From Bradyrhizobium sp. (GTDB taxonomy: Bacteria > Pseudomonadota > Alphaproteobacteria > Rhizobiales > Xanthobacteraceae), in contig JAICIT010000219.1 of the NCBI GenBank assembly GCA_025960445.1, forward strand, positions 1-5,424: 5,424 nt of DNA, read 5' to 3'. Under the pieces are notes generated by a model that ran no database searches, was not told where the DNA came from, and saw only the letters and a program-made list of their open reading frames with translations. Positions 1 through 5,424 of this stretch are shown here, one piece after another. Each line of letters opens with the position of its first letter. Position 1 is the first letter of the stretch. The position numbers were made by a program, and so were the translations under genes.

Positions 1-135
1 CCGGGCCTATGCCGCGCCAGGTGTCCAAAATCGAGCATTTTTACGGCCCAGAAGGTGCTGCTGTGCTCGCGGACGCATTAGGTAAACAGGAGGCCGGCCG
101 CTTGTCGGGGCCGGACCGTGAAGGCAGCGATCCCT
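1..135. other. Leader upstream of rsh, no gene recognised
   Basis: All three forward frames were read. Two close early (TAG at 79-81, TAA at 83-85). The third stays open to a TAA at 288-290 but its product resembles nothing I know and it overlaps rsh. In related genomes rpoZ (RNA polymerase omega) normally precedes rsh, but no omega-like C-terminus is visible, so rpoZ, if present, ends before this window. A strong Shine-Dalgarno-like AGGAGG lies at 88-93 and a short GC-rich hairpin at 94-114. No convincing -35/-10 pair was found. Confidence 0.6.
94..114. promoter_or_regulatory. GC-rich hairpin in the rsh leader
   Basis: CCGGCC at 94-99 can pair with GGCCGG at 109-114 across a 9-nt loop. The hairpin directly abuts the AGGAGG at 88-93 and ends just before the GTG at 118, one possible rsh start. 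If transcribed it could affect ribosome access, but six GC pairs arise easily by chance in GC-rich DNA. There is no T-run after it, so it is not an intrinsic terminator. The structure is seen in the sequence; any role is inference. Confidence 0.25.
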
Positions 136-2430
136 ATGGTGAACTGGCGCCGCACCACATCTCAGATGCAGGCCGCGACCGAATCGGTTGCCGTGGCGCC
201 TTCGTCGCCGGTGTCGGCGAGAGCGGGCAAGCCGCCCCGTCCTCGCATGATGCGCCAGTACGATCTGGTGGAACGGGTCAGGTCCTATAACCCCGGCACC
301 AATGAAGACCTGCTGAACCGCGCTTACGTTTACGCCATGAAGGCGCATGGCGCGCAAACCCGCGCCTCCGGCGATCCCTATTTTTCCCATCCGCTCGAGG
401 TCGCGGCGATCCTCACCGATCTCAAGCTCGATGATGCCACCATCGTCGCTGCGTTGCTGCACGACACCATCGAGGACACCGAGGCTACCCGCAGCGAAAT
501 CGATCATATTTTCGGGCCGGAGATCGGCGCCCTGGTCGAGGGCCTCACCAAGTTGAAACGCCTGGAGTTGGTCTCGCGCGAGGCCAAGCAGGCCGAGAAC
601 CTGCGCAAGCTGCTGCTGGCGATCGCTGATGACGTCCGCGTGCTCCTGATCAAGCTCGCCGACCGGCTGCACAACATGCGCACGCTCGAATTCGTCCCGC
701 CGGCCTCACGCCGCCGCATTGCCGAGGAGACGCTCGACATTTACGCGCCGCTCGCCGGCCGCATGGGTATGCAGGAGATGCGGGAGGAGCTCGAAGACCT
801 CTCATTCCGTACCCTCGATCCGGAGGCGTACGCGGTCGTGACGCAGCGGCTCGACTCACTTGCCGAGCGCAACCGCAACCTGATCAGCGAAATCGAAAGC
901 CAGCTGTCCAAGAACCTGCAGAAAAACGGCGTCAACGCTCATGTCTATGGGCGGCGGAAGCAACCGTTTTCGATCTGGACCAAGATGGAGCGCAAGTCGG
1001 TTGGCTTCGAGCAACTCTCCGATATTTTCGGCTTCAGGGTCGTGATGAAGGATGTCGAGTCCTGCTACCGAGCGCTCGGAGTGGTGCATACGACGTGGCC
1101 GGTCGTGCCCGGCCGTTTCAAGGATTACATCTCGACGCCGAAGCAGAACGACTACCGTTCGATCCACACCACCGTGATCGGCCCCGGCAATCAGCGCGTC
1201 GAACTACAGCTCCGCACCGAGGACATGGACCAGATCGCCGAGTTCGGCATCGCCGCCCATGCCTTCTACAAGGACGGGGTCGGCTCGCCGACCGAACTCT
1301 TGAAGCGCGAATCCAACGCCTTTGCCTGGCTGCGCCACACCATCGGCATCCTGTCCGAAAGCGCCAATCCGGAAGAATTCCTGGAGCATACCAAGCTCGA
1401 ACTGTTCCACGATCAGGTGTTCTGCTTCACGCCGAAGGGCAAGCTGATCGCGCTGCCGCGTCAGGCCAATGTGATCGACTTCGCCTATGCCGTGCACACC
1501 GACGTCGGCAACAGCGCGGTGGGCTGCAAGATCAATGGCAAGTTTGCGCCACTCTCATCGGAGCTGCAGAACGGCGATGAGGTGGAGGTACTAACGTCGG
1601 AGGCCCAGTCAGCGCCGCCGTCGGCATGGGAATCGCTGGCGGTAACCGGCAAGGCCCGGGCGGCGATCCGGCGCGCGACCCGCACGGCCGTGCGCGATCA
1701 ATATGCCGGGCTTGGCCGCCGCATCGTCGAGCGGCTGTTCGTGCGTGCCAAGATCGAGTACGCCGACGACAAGCTCAGGGGCGCGCTGCCGCGGCTGGCG
1801 CGTGGCTCGGTCGAGGACGTGATGGCGGCGGTCGGGCGCGGGGAGATGAAAGCTTCCGATGTCGCCCGCGCGATGTATCCCGATTACAAGGAAGAACGGG
1901 TCGCTCGCTATGGCGCGAAGAAAAGCCTTGCGGTCAAATTGAAGCTGAAATCGCCACCTGATCCGTCGCGGAGTCCGTCGGCGATACCAGTGCGCGGTAT
2001 CAATTCGGACTTGCCGGTCAAGTTCGCACCGAATGGCGGCGCCGTGCCCGGAGACCGGATTGTCGGCATCGTCTCACCGGGCGAAGGCATCACGATCTAT
2101 CCGATCCAGTCACCGGCGCTAAAGGACTTCGAGGAAGAGCCGGAGCGTTGGCTCGACGTGCGCTGGGATGTCGACGAATCCACTCCGCAGCGATTTCCAG
2201 CGCGCATCCTGGTCGACAACGTCAACGAGCCCGGAAGCCTCGCCCAGGTCGCCACCGTGATCGCCGAGCACGACGGCAATATCGACAATATCAGCATGTT
2301 CAGGCGCTCGCCTGATTTCACCGAACTGACCATCGATCTTGAGGTCTATGACCTCAAGCATCTCAGCGCTATCATCGCGCAATTGCGCGCCAAGGCGGTG
2401 GTTGCTCGGGTCGAGCGCGTCAATGGATAG
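136..2430 (+). CDS. rsh: Bifunctional (p)ppGpp synthetase/hydrolase, RelA/SpoT homologue (Rsh)
   Basis: Long RSH enzyme (764 aa from this start) that makes (p)ppGpp from ATP and GTP/GDP and also degrades it, controlling the cytoplasmic stringent response. The HD hydrolase domain (about 60-200) keeps H85, the H109-D110 pair followed by TIED, and D176 in LADRLHNMRTL. The synthetase domain (about 255-380) has YGRRK at 271-275, the RFKD motif at 327-330 (the RxKD form typical of bifunctional enzymes, versus ExDD in synthetase-only RelA), and QLRTEDMDQ near 358-366. A TGS domain follows at about 425-488, then a helical region, a zinc-finger-like/RIS segment around 625-665 and a C-terminal ACT domain at about 686-764. 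Both catalytic domains look intact. The RIS segment has NGG (633-635) where many homologues have a Cys pair. The start is uncertain: ATG 136 has AAGG at 121-124; GTG 118 would add 6 residues; ATG 247 begins MMRQYDLVERV, where rhizobial homologues commonly start, and would remove 37. Third-position GC is high from 136 on, favouring the longer form. Confidence 0.95.
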   Translation: MVNWRRTTSQMQAATESVAVAPSSPVSARAGKPPRPRMMRQYDLVERVRSYNPGTNEDLLNRAYVYAMKAHGAQTRASGDPYFSHPLEVAAILTDLKLDDATIVAALLHDTIEDTEATRSEIDHIFGPEIGALVEGLTKLKRLELVSREAKQAENLRKLLLAIADDVRVLLIKLADRLHNMRTLEFVPPASRRRIAEETLDIYAPLAGRMGMQEMREELEDLSFRTLDPEAYAVVTQRLDSLAERNRNLISEIESQLSKNLQKNGVNAHVYGRRKQPFSIWTKMERKSVGFEQLSDIFGFRVVMKDVESCYRALGVVHTTWPVVPGRFKDYISTPKQNDYRSIHTTVIGPGNQRVELQLRTEDMDQIAEFGIAAHAFYKDGVGSPTELLKRESNAFAWLRHTIGILSESANPEEFLEHTKLELFHDQVFCFTPKGKLIALPRQANVIDFAYAVHTDVGNSAVGCKINGKFAPLSSELQNGDEVEVLTSEAQSAPPSAWESLAVTGKARAAIRRATRTAVRDQYAGLGRRIVERLFVRAKIEYADDKLRGALPRLARGSVEDVMAAVGRGEMKASDVARAMYPDYKEERVARYGAKKSLAVKLKLKSPPDPSRSPSAIPVRGINSDLPVKFAPNGGAVPGDRIVGIVSPGEGITIYPIQSPALKDFEEEPERWLDVRWDVDESTPQRFPARILVDNVNEPGSLAQVATVIAEHDGNIDNISMFRRSPDFTELTIDLEVYDLKHLSAIIAQLRAKAVVARVERVNG

Positions 2431-2452
2431 GATCCGATGCGCAGTCTATCCA

Positions 2453-2518
2453 TCATGGTGAGCAGGCGCCTTTCGGACGGCGTGATTGCGCGGTCCGATG
2501 CGCCGTCTCGAACCATGA
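2453..2518. repeat. Imperfect palindrome, probable dispersed intergenic repeat
   Basis: A long interrupted stem-loop occupies the centre of the rsh-pdxJ gap. TCATGGT (2453-2459) pairs with ACCATGA (2512-2518), GGCGC (2465-2469) with GCGCC (2500-2504), TCGGAC (2473-2478) with GTCCGA (2493-2498), and GCG (2480-2482) with CGC (2489-2491), leaving a loop at 2483-2488. Small bulges separate the helices. The edge wording CTCGAACCATGAG resembles short palindromic intergenic elements that I recall as abundant in Bradyrhizobium and Rhodopseudomonas genomes; this recollection is unverified. No T-run follows, so it is not a standard intrinsic terminator. It could stabilise or attenuate mRNA between the two genes. 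Confidence 0.6.
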
Positions 2519-2528
2519 GATCACATCA

Positions 2529-2559
2529 TCTCTCATCCTTCGGTCCGCAGGATGAGGGA
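2529..2559. repeat. Second stem-loop of the rsh-pdxJ intergenic element
   Basis: TCTCTCATCCT (2529-2539) pairs with AGGATGAGGGA (2549-2559): 11 pairs, one of them a G-U wobble, around a 9-nt loop. It lies 10 nt after the first palindrome and ends 28 nt before the pdxJ start. The CTCATCCT/AGGATGAG arms resemble a second common motif of Bradyrhizobium-type intergenic palindromes (from memory, not searched). An in-frame ATG at 2552 lies inside the right arm, which argues against that ATG as the pdxJ start. The hairpin is followed by GAAATCG, not T residues, so it is not a typical terminator. Confidence 0.6.
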
Positions 2560-2587
2560 AATCGAACCTGAATCCCGAGAGTCCTGC

Positions 2588-3379
2588 ATGCCCCATCCTC
2601 CGCTGCGTCTCGGAGTCAATGTCGATCACGTTGCGACGCTTCGCAACGCGCGGAGCGGGCCCAACCCCGACCCGGTACGCGCAGCCCTGCTCGCGATCGA
2701 GGCTGGGGCCGACGGCATCACGGCTCACCTGCGCGAAGATCGTCGCCACATTCGCGACGATGACATGGCGCGTCTGAAGGCGGAAATTTCAAAGCCGCTG
2801 AACTTCGAAATGGCGGCGACGCCCGAGATGCTGGCAATAGCACTCGCGACCCGGCCTCACGCAGTTTGCCTGGTGCCCGAGCGCCGCGAAGAACTCACTA
2901 CGGAAGGCGGCCTCGATGTTGTCGGACAGCACAACGCTCTGGCGCCCTTCATCGCAAAATTGAATGATGCAGCAATACGGGTGTCGCTGTTCATTGCCGC
3001 AGAACCGCGGCAGATCGAAATGGCCGCGAAGCTGAGGGCGCCGGTGATCGAGATTCATACCGGCGCCTGGTGCGACGCCGTCGTTGATGGTCACACGGCA
3101 AAAGCCGAGGCGGAATGGCAGCGCATTGTCGCCGGCGCGGCACTTGCGCGATCAGCGGGCCTCGAGGTTCACGCCGGCCACGGGCTCGATTACGTGACGG
3201 CTGAAAAAATCGCGAGCCTGGCTGAGATCGTGGAACTCAACATCGGCTACTACATGATGGGCGAGGCGCTTTTCGTTGGCCTCGGCGAGACGGTTCGGGC
3301 AATGCGCGCGGCGATGGACCGCGGCCGCCAGAAAGCCGGAGAGCCGGTGGTCGCCGCCACTCCCTCGGACCACGCATGA
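2588..3379 (+). CDS. pdxJ: Pyridoxine 5'-phosphate synthase PdxJ
   Basis: Condenses 1-deoxy-D-xylulose 5-phosphate with 3-amino-2-oxopropyl phosphate to form pyridoxine 5'-phosphate, the ring-closing step of the DXP-dependent vitamin B6 pathway; a cytoplasmic TIM barrel. The 263-aa product aligns from end to end with the family: [14 protein letters not shown] (9-22), HLREDRRHI (47-55) with the catalytic His at 47, NFEMA with catalytic Glu at 74, TTEGGLDV (104-111), EIHTG (155-159) and HAGHGLDY with the C-terminal catalytic His at 198. All expected active-site residues are present. ATG 2588 is preferred over the in-frame ATG at 2552 because homology begins just after it, a weak GAGAG (2577-2581) sits 6 nt upstream, and ATG 2552 lies inside a hairpin arm. 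Its stop codon overlaps the acpS start (ATGA), suggesting translational coupling. The last 20 or so residues are an unconserved tail. Confidence 0.97.
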   Translation: MPHPPLRLGVNVDHVATLRNARSGPNPDPVRAALLAIEAGADGITAHLREDRRHIRDDDMARLKAEISKPLNFEMAATPEMLAIALATRPHAVCLVPERREELTTEGGLDVVGQHNALAPFIAKLNDAAIRVSLFIAAEPRQIEMAAKLRAPVIEIHTGAWCDAVVDGHTAKAEAEWQRIVAGAALARSAGLEVHAGHGLDYVTAEKIASLAEIVELNIGYYMMGEALFVGLGETVRAMRAAMDRGRQKAGEPVVAATPSDHA

Positions 3380-3795
3380 TCATCGGCATCGGCTCCGACC
3401 TGATCGACATTCGGCGGGTGGCCAAGGTCATCGAACGGCATGGCGATCGGTTTCTCGATCGGATTTTCACCGAAGCCGAGCGCGCCTGGGCGGGGCGCCG
3501 CGCCAAGAACGAGAAAATGGTATTGGCGACCTACGCCAAGCGCTTTGCCGCCAAGGAGGCCTGTTCCAAAGCGCTGGGAACGGGAATTCGTCGCGGCGTC
3601 TGGTGGCGAGACATGGGGGTCGTGAACCTCCCGGGCGGTCGTCCCACCATGCAATTAACGGGCGGAGCGCTGGCCCGGCTCCAGGCTGTGACGCCGGACG
3701 GTTATGAGGCGCGGATCGACATCAGTATTACTGACGACTGGCCGTTGGCGCAGGCGTTCGTCATAATTTCGGCAGTCCACCCCGGCAAACCCTGA
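3376..3795 (+). CDS. acpS: Holo-[acyl-carrier-protein] synthase AcpS
   Basis: Transfers the 4'-phosphopantetheine arm from coenzyme A to the conserved serine of apo-ACP, activating it for fatty acid synthesis. The 139-aa product has the group I phosphopantetheinyl transferase signature: [10 protein letters not shown] at the N-terminus with the Mg-binding Asp at residue 8, and [16 protein letters not shown] (55-70) with the second metal ligand Glu at 61. Length is normal for alphaproteobacterial AcpS. The start ATG overlaps the pdxJ stop by 4 nt (ATGA), so it needs no strong site of its own and is probably translated by coupling. The pdxJ-acpS pair is common in proteobacteria. Nothing looks truncated or foreign. 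The gene ends before a 280-nt gap in which no intrinsic terminator was found. Confidence 0.96.
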   Translation: MIIGIGSDLIDIRRVAKVIERHGDRFLDRIFTEAERAWAGRRAKNEKMVLATYAKRFAAKEACSKALGTGIRRGVWWRDMGVVNLPGGRPTMQLTGGALARLQAVTPDGYEARIDISITDDWPLAQAFVIISAVHPGKP

Positions 3796-4075
3796 AGTGG
3801 CGGGCCGGACCGGGGAACGCCGTTCCGCGAACTAAAAAATCAGATGTTCCTCAACGGATTAGCAGATTTTGATCGGACCGTTGATTGCACGGCTGCGAAC
3901 AAGGGTCTAAAACGCCGCAGGTTTGGGACCGAACCAAGAGCCAGTTCAGGTGTGTGCCGGGATTGGCTGTCAACATCAGAAATAGGACCACTTTCTTGAC
4001 GCGATGCGAGAGCGATTCGCGTGAGGAAAATGCTCTGCCACCGCGCGGGGACCGCAGCGGGGAATTGGGAAAGCA
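3796..4075. other. Intergenic region acpS-lepB, no convincing gene
   Basis: This 280-nt stretch looks less GC-rich than the genes and was read on both strands. Open frames exist on both, but none resembles a known protein or shows clear coding bias. It holds a small hairpin (GGAAC 3814-3818 with GTTCC 3822-3826) followed by A residues rather than T, a near-perfect 16-bp inverted repeat at 3920-3935, two copies of CGGACCG (3806-3812, 3874-3880), and a CTTGAC at 3995-4000 that matches a rhizobial -35 box but has no good -10 partner. Just before lepB a GGGA at 4067-4070 gives a modest ribosome binding site. It probably carries the lepB-rnc promoter, whose exact position I cannot fix. Confidence 0.6.
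3920..3935. promoter_or_regulatory. 16-bp inverted repeat, possible operator
   Basis: GGTTTGG (3920-3926) and CCGAACC (3929-3935) are inverted around a GA centre; six of seven positions are Watson-Crick and one is a T-G wobble. A spacing of only two bases makes it a poor RNA hairpin but a reasonable dyad for a dimeric DNA-binding protein. It lies about 140 nt upstream of lepB in the region likely to hold that gene's promoter. No regulator is suggested by the sequence, and a chance occurrence is quite possible. Confidence 0.2.
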
Positions 4076-4837
4076 ATGAGCGTGACATCCGGGACAAAAC
4101 CTGAAAGTGGCTTCGGCGAAACTGTCCGAGTCGTGATCCACGCGCTTCTAATTGCTCTGGTGATCCGCACCTTCCTGTTCCAGCCGTTCAACATTCCATC
4201 CGGCTCGATGAAGGCCACGCTCCTGGTCGGCGACTATTTGTTCGTCTCGAAATATTCCTACGGGTACACCCACTATTCCATACCGCTGTCGCCGCCGCTG
4301 TTTTCGGGCCGCATCTTCGGCTCCGAACCGTCGCGAGGCGATATCGTGGTGTTTCGTCTGCCAAAGGATGACACTACCGACTACATCAAGCGCGTGATCG
4401 GGTTGCCTGGCGACCGCATTCAAATGAAAGAGGGCTTGCTCTACATCAACGATGTGCCGGTGAAGCGCGAGCGCCTCAGCGACTTCGTTGGTGAAGATCC
4501 TTGCGGGTCATCGGATGCTACCGCGCGCGTCAAGCGCTGGAAGGAGACTCTTCCGAACGGCGTCAGCTACGAGTCGCTCGACTGCGTCGATAACGGATTC
4601 TACGACAACACCAACCTCTACACGGTGCCGCCCGGCCACTTCTTCATGATGGGCGACAATCGGGACAACTCGACCGACAGTCGGGTGCTGTCGGCAGTGG
4701 GCTACGTGCCGTTCGAAAATATTATCGGCCGGGCTCAAATGATCTTCTTCTCCATTGCCGAGGGCGAGCACGCCTGGATGTTCTGGCGCTGGCCCACGGC
4801 CGTGCGCTGGAATCGGCTATTCACCATTGTGCGATGA
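4076..4837 (+). CDS. lepB: Signal peptidase I (LepB/SipF type)
   Basis: Membrane-bound serine protease of the S26 family that cuts signal peptides from exported preproteins on the periplasmic face. The 253-aa product has a short cytoplasmic N-terminus, one hydrophobic segment (about 17-36) and the family boxes: IPSGSM (40-45) with nucleophile S44, RGDIVVF (87-93), DYIKRVIGLPGD (102-113) with general base K105, and GDNRDNSTDSR (193-203). The catalytic Ser/Lys dyad is intact. A single anchor and moderate length are typical of alphaproteobacteria (E. coli LepB has two anchors). Cys143 and Cys170, in the insertion between the last boxes, could form a periplasmic disulfide; this is inferred. ATG 4076 has GGGA 5 nt upstream. 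The stop overlaps rnc (ATGA). In Bradyrhizobium japonicum a signal peptidase called sipF is, as I recall, reported next to rnc, which fits this gene; the symbol lepB is the general one. Confidence 0.97.
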   Translation: MSVTSGTKPESGFGETVRVVIHALLIALVIRTFLFQPFNIPSGSMKATLLVGDYLFVSKYSYGYTHYSIPLSPPLFSGRIFGSEPSRGDIVVFRLPKDDTTDYIKRVIGLPGDRIQMKEGLLYINDVPVKRERLSDFVGEDPCGSSDATARVKRWKETLPNGVSYESLDCVDNGFYDNTNLYTVPPGHFFMMGDNRDNSTDSRVLSAVGYVPFENIIGRAQMIFFSIAEGEHAWMFWRWPTAVRWNRLFTIVR

Positions 4838-5424
4838 ACGACGAAACACCGGACATCCCGAATTCGTCACCTTCAGGCGAAGCAACCACTCAGCCTGACG
4901 CCGACCGCGCACCCGTGGCAGCCCGGAAGACGCGCGGCAAGAGCGCCGCAAAGGCGGCCACCGCAGCTATCGAGGCGCGGATTGGGCACAAATTCAACGA
5001 TCCCAGTTTGCTGATGACCGCATTCACCCACGTTTCCGCGCTGAAATCGGCGCGCAAGCGTGGCGACAGCTACCAGCGTCTCGAATTCCTCGGCGATCAC
5101 GTACTCGGACTGATCGTCTCGGACATGCTGTACCGGGCTTTCCCGAATGCGGACGAAGGCGAACTATCGAAGCGGCTCGCGGATCTTGTGCGCAAGGAGA
5201 GCTGCGCGGAAGTCGCGAAGGCGCTTGGTCTTTTCGACGACATCAAACTCGGGGCGGTCGGCGCGGGCGCCGGCGCGCGGCTGCGAAAATCCGTGCTCGG
5301 GGACATCTGCGAGGCCGTCATCGGCGCGGTGTTTCTGGATGGCGGTTACGCCGCAGCGGCGCAATTCGTCGAGCGGAACTGGACCGAGCGGATGCGCAAG
5401 CCGCGGCGGCCGTTGCGCGATCCA
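4834..5424 (+). CDS. rnc: Ribonuclease III, 5' part (runs off the window)
   Basis: Double-strand-specific endoribonuclease that processes rRNA precursors and some mRNAs in the cytoplasm. The window holds 197 codons with no stop: an N-terminal extension (1-45), the complete-looking RNase III catalytic domain (about 46-175), and the linker; the C-terminal dsRNA-binding domain lies beyond the edge. The signature RLEFLGD (82-88) supplies E84 and D88, and GDICEAVIG (156-164) supplies D157 and E160, equivalent to E. coli D114 and E117. The position equivalent to E. coli E38 is Gln81, a form I recall from other alphaproteobacteria. The extension is rich in Ala, Pro, Lys and Arg and looks disordered. 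The start ATG overlaps the lepB stop (ATGA), and lepB-rnc(-era) is a classic proteobacterial operon, so era is expected next. A later start such as GTG 4915 cannot be excluded. Confidence 0.96.
   Translation, partial: MNDETPDIPNSSPSGEATTQPDADRAPVAARKTRGKSAAKAATAAIEARIGHKFNDPSLLMTAFTHVSALKSARKRGDSYQRLEFLGDHVLGLIVSDMLYRAFPNADEGELSKRLADLVRKESCAEVAKALGLFDDIKLGAVGAGAGARLRKSVLGDICEAVIGAVFLDGGYAAAAQFVERNWTERMRKPRRPLRDP

Noticed and set aside
9..290. Forward open frame of 93 codons overlapping the rsh start
   Set aside because: The product resembles no known family, overlaps rsh in another frame, and its third-position GC in the overlap is lower than that of the rsh frame. Best read as a chance frame.
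7..672. Long reverse open frame (221 codons) opposite the rsh 5' region
   Set aside because: It mirrors the codon structure of rsh on the opposite strand, a common artefact in GC-rich genomes, and its product is not recognisable.
2552..2587. Upstream ATG start for pdxJ at 2552
   Set aside because: It lies inside the right arm of a hairpin in the intergenic repeat, and the extra 12 residues match nothing in the PdxJ family.
3811..3836. Intrinsic terminator after acpS
   Set aside because: The hairpin is short with a 3-nt loop and is followed by A residues, not T, on the + strand. On the other strand the T-run would precede the hairpin.
3881..3911. TTGATT ... TCTAAA as a promoter
   Set aside because: Each hexamer is only a partial match and the spacer is 19 nt, so the pair is within chance expectation.
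3995..4023. CTTGAC as a -35 box for a lepB promoter
   Set aside because: CTTGAC matches the rhizobial -35 consensus, but at 17-nt spacing the -10 position reads CGCGTG, a poor match. Not enough to call a promoter.
3885..4079. Forward open frame of 64 codons (TTG start) whose stop overlaps the lepB ATG
   Set aside because: The ATGA junction looks like coupling, but the start is TTG without a clear ribosome binding site, third-position GC is at background level and the peptide is unrecognisable. Probably coincidental.
3851..4141. Reverse open frames antisense to the acpS-lepB gap
   Set aside because: One reaches into lepB, they look like no known protein and have no visible start signals. Treated as random open frames.

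Overview
The window is a conserved housekeeping block from an alphaproteobacterium. Gene order (rsh, pdxJ, acpS, lepB, partial rnc, all on the + strand), high GC and protein wording (the RSH start MMRQYDLVERV, the RNase III core SYQRLEFLGD) point to Rhizobiales, most likely Bradyrhizobium or a close relative such as Rhodopseudomonas or Afipia. The genus is inferred from recalled family features, not from a search.

Layout. Positions 1-135 are an upstream leader with no gene I recognise. From 136 to 2430 lies a full-length bifunctional (p)ppGpp synthetase/hydrolase (rsh/relA-spoT). The 157-nt gap that follows is filled by two adjacent imperfect stem-loops that look like a dispersed intergenic palindromic element. 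pdxJ (2588-3379, vitamin B6 synthesis) overlaps acpS (3376-3795, holo-ACP synthase) through a shared ATGA. A 280-nt gap with no convincing gene comes next. lepB (4076-4837, signal peptidase I) then overlaps rnc (RNase III, from 4834) through another ATGA, and rnc runs off the right edge after its catalytic domain.

How the genes relate. The two ATGA overlaps imply translational coupling within pdxJ-acpS and lepB-rnc. The two longer gaps divide the block into three transcription or translation units: rsh, pdxJ-acpS and lepB-rnc. The products cover stringent response, pyridoxal phosphate synthesis, activation of acyl carrier protein, protein export maturation and RNA processing. They do not form one pathway; the arrangement is a conserved synteny block.

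I found no new defence, mobile or biosynthetic system. The most interesting material is non-coding: the rsh-pdxJ palindromes, a CGGWCCG 7-mer found five times and only outside genes, and small inverted repeats. Lineage-type substitutions in RSH and RNase III are also worth a note.
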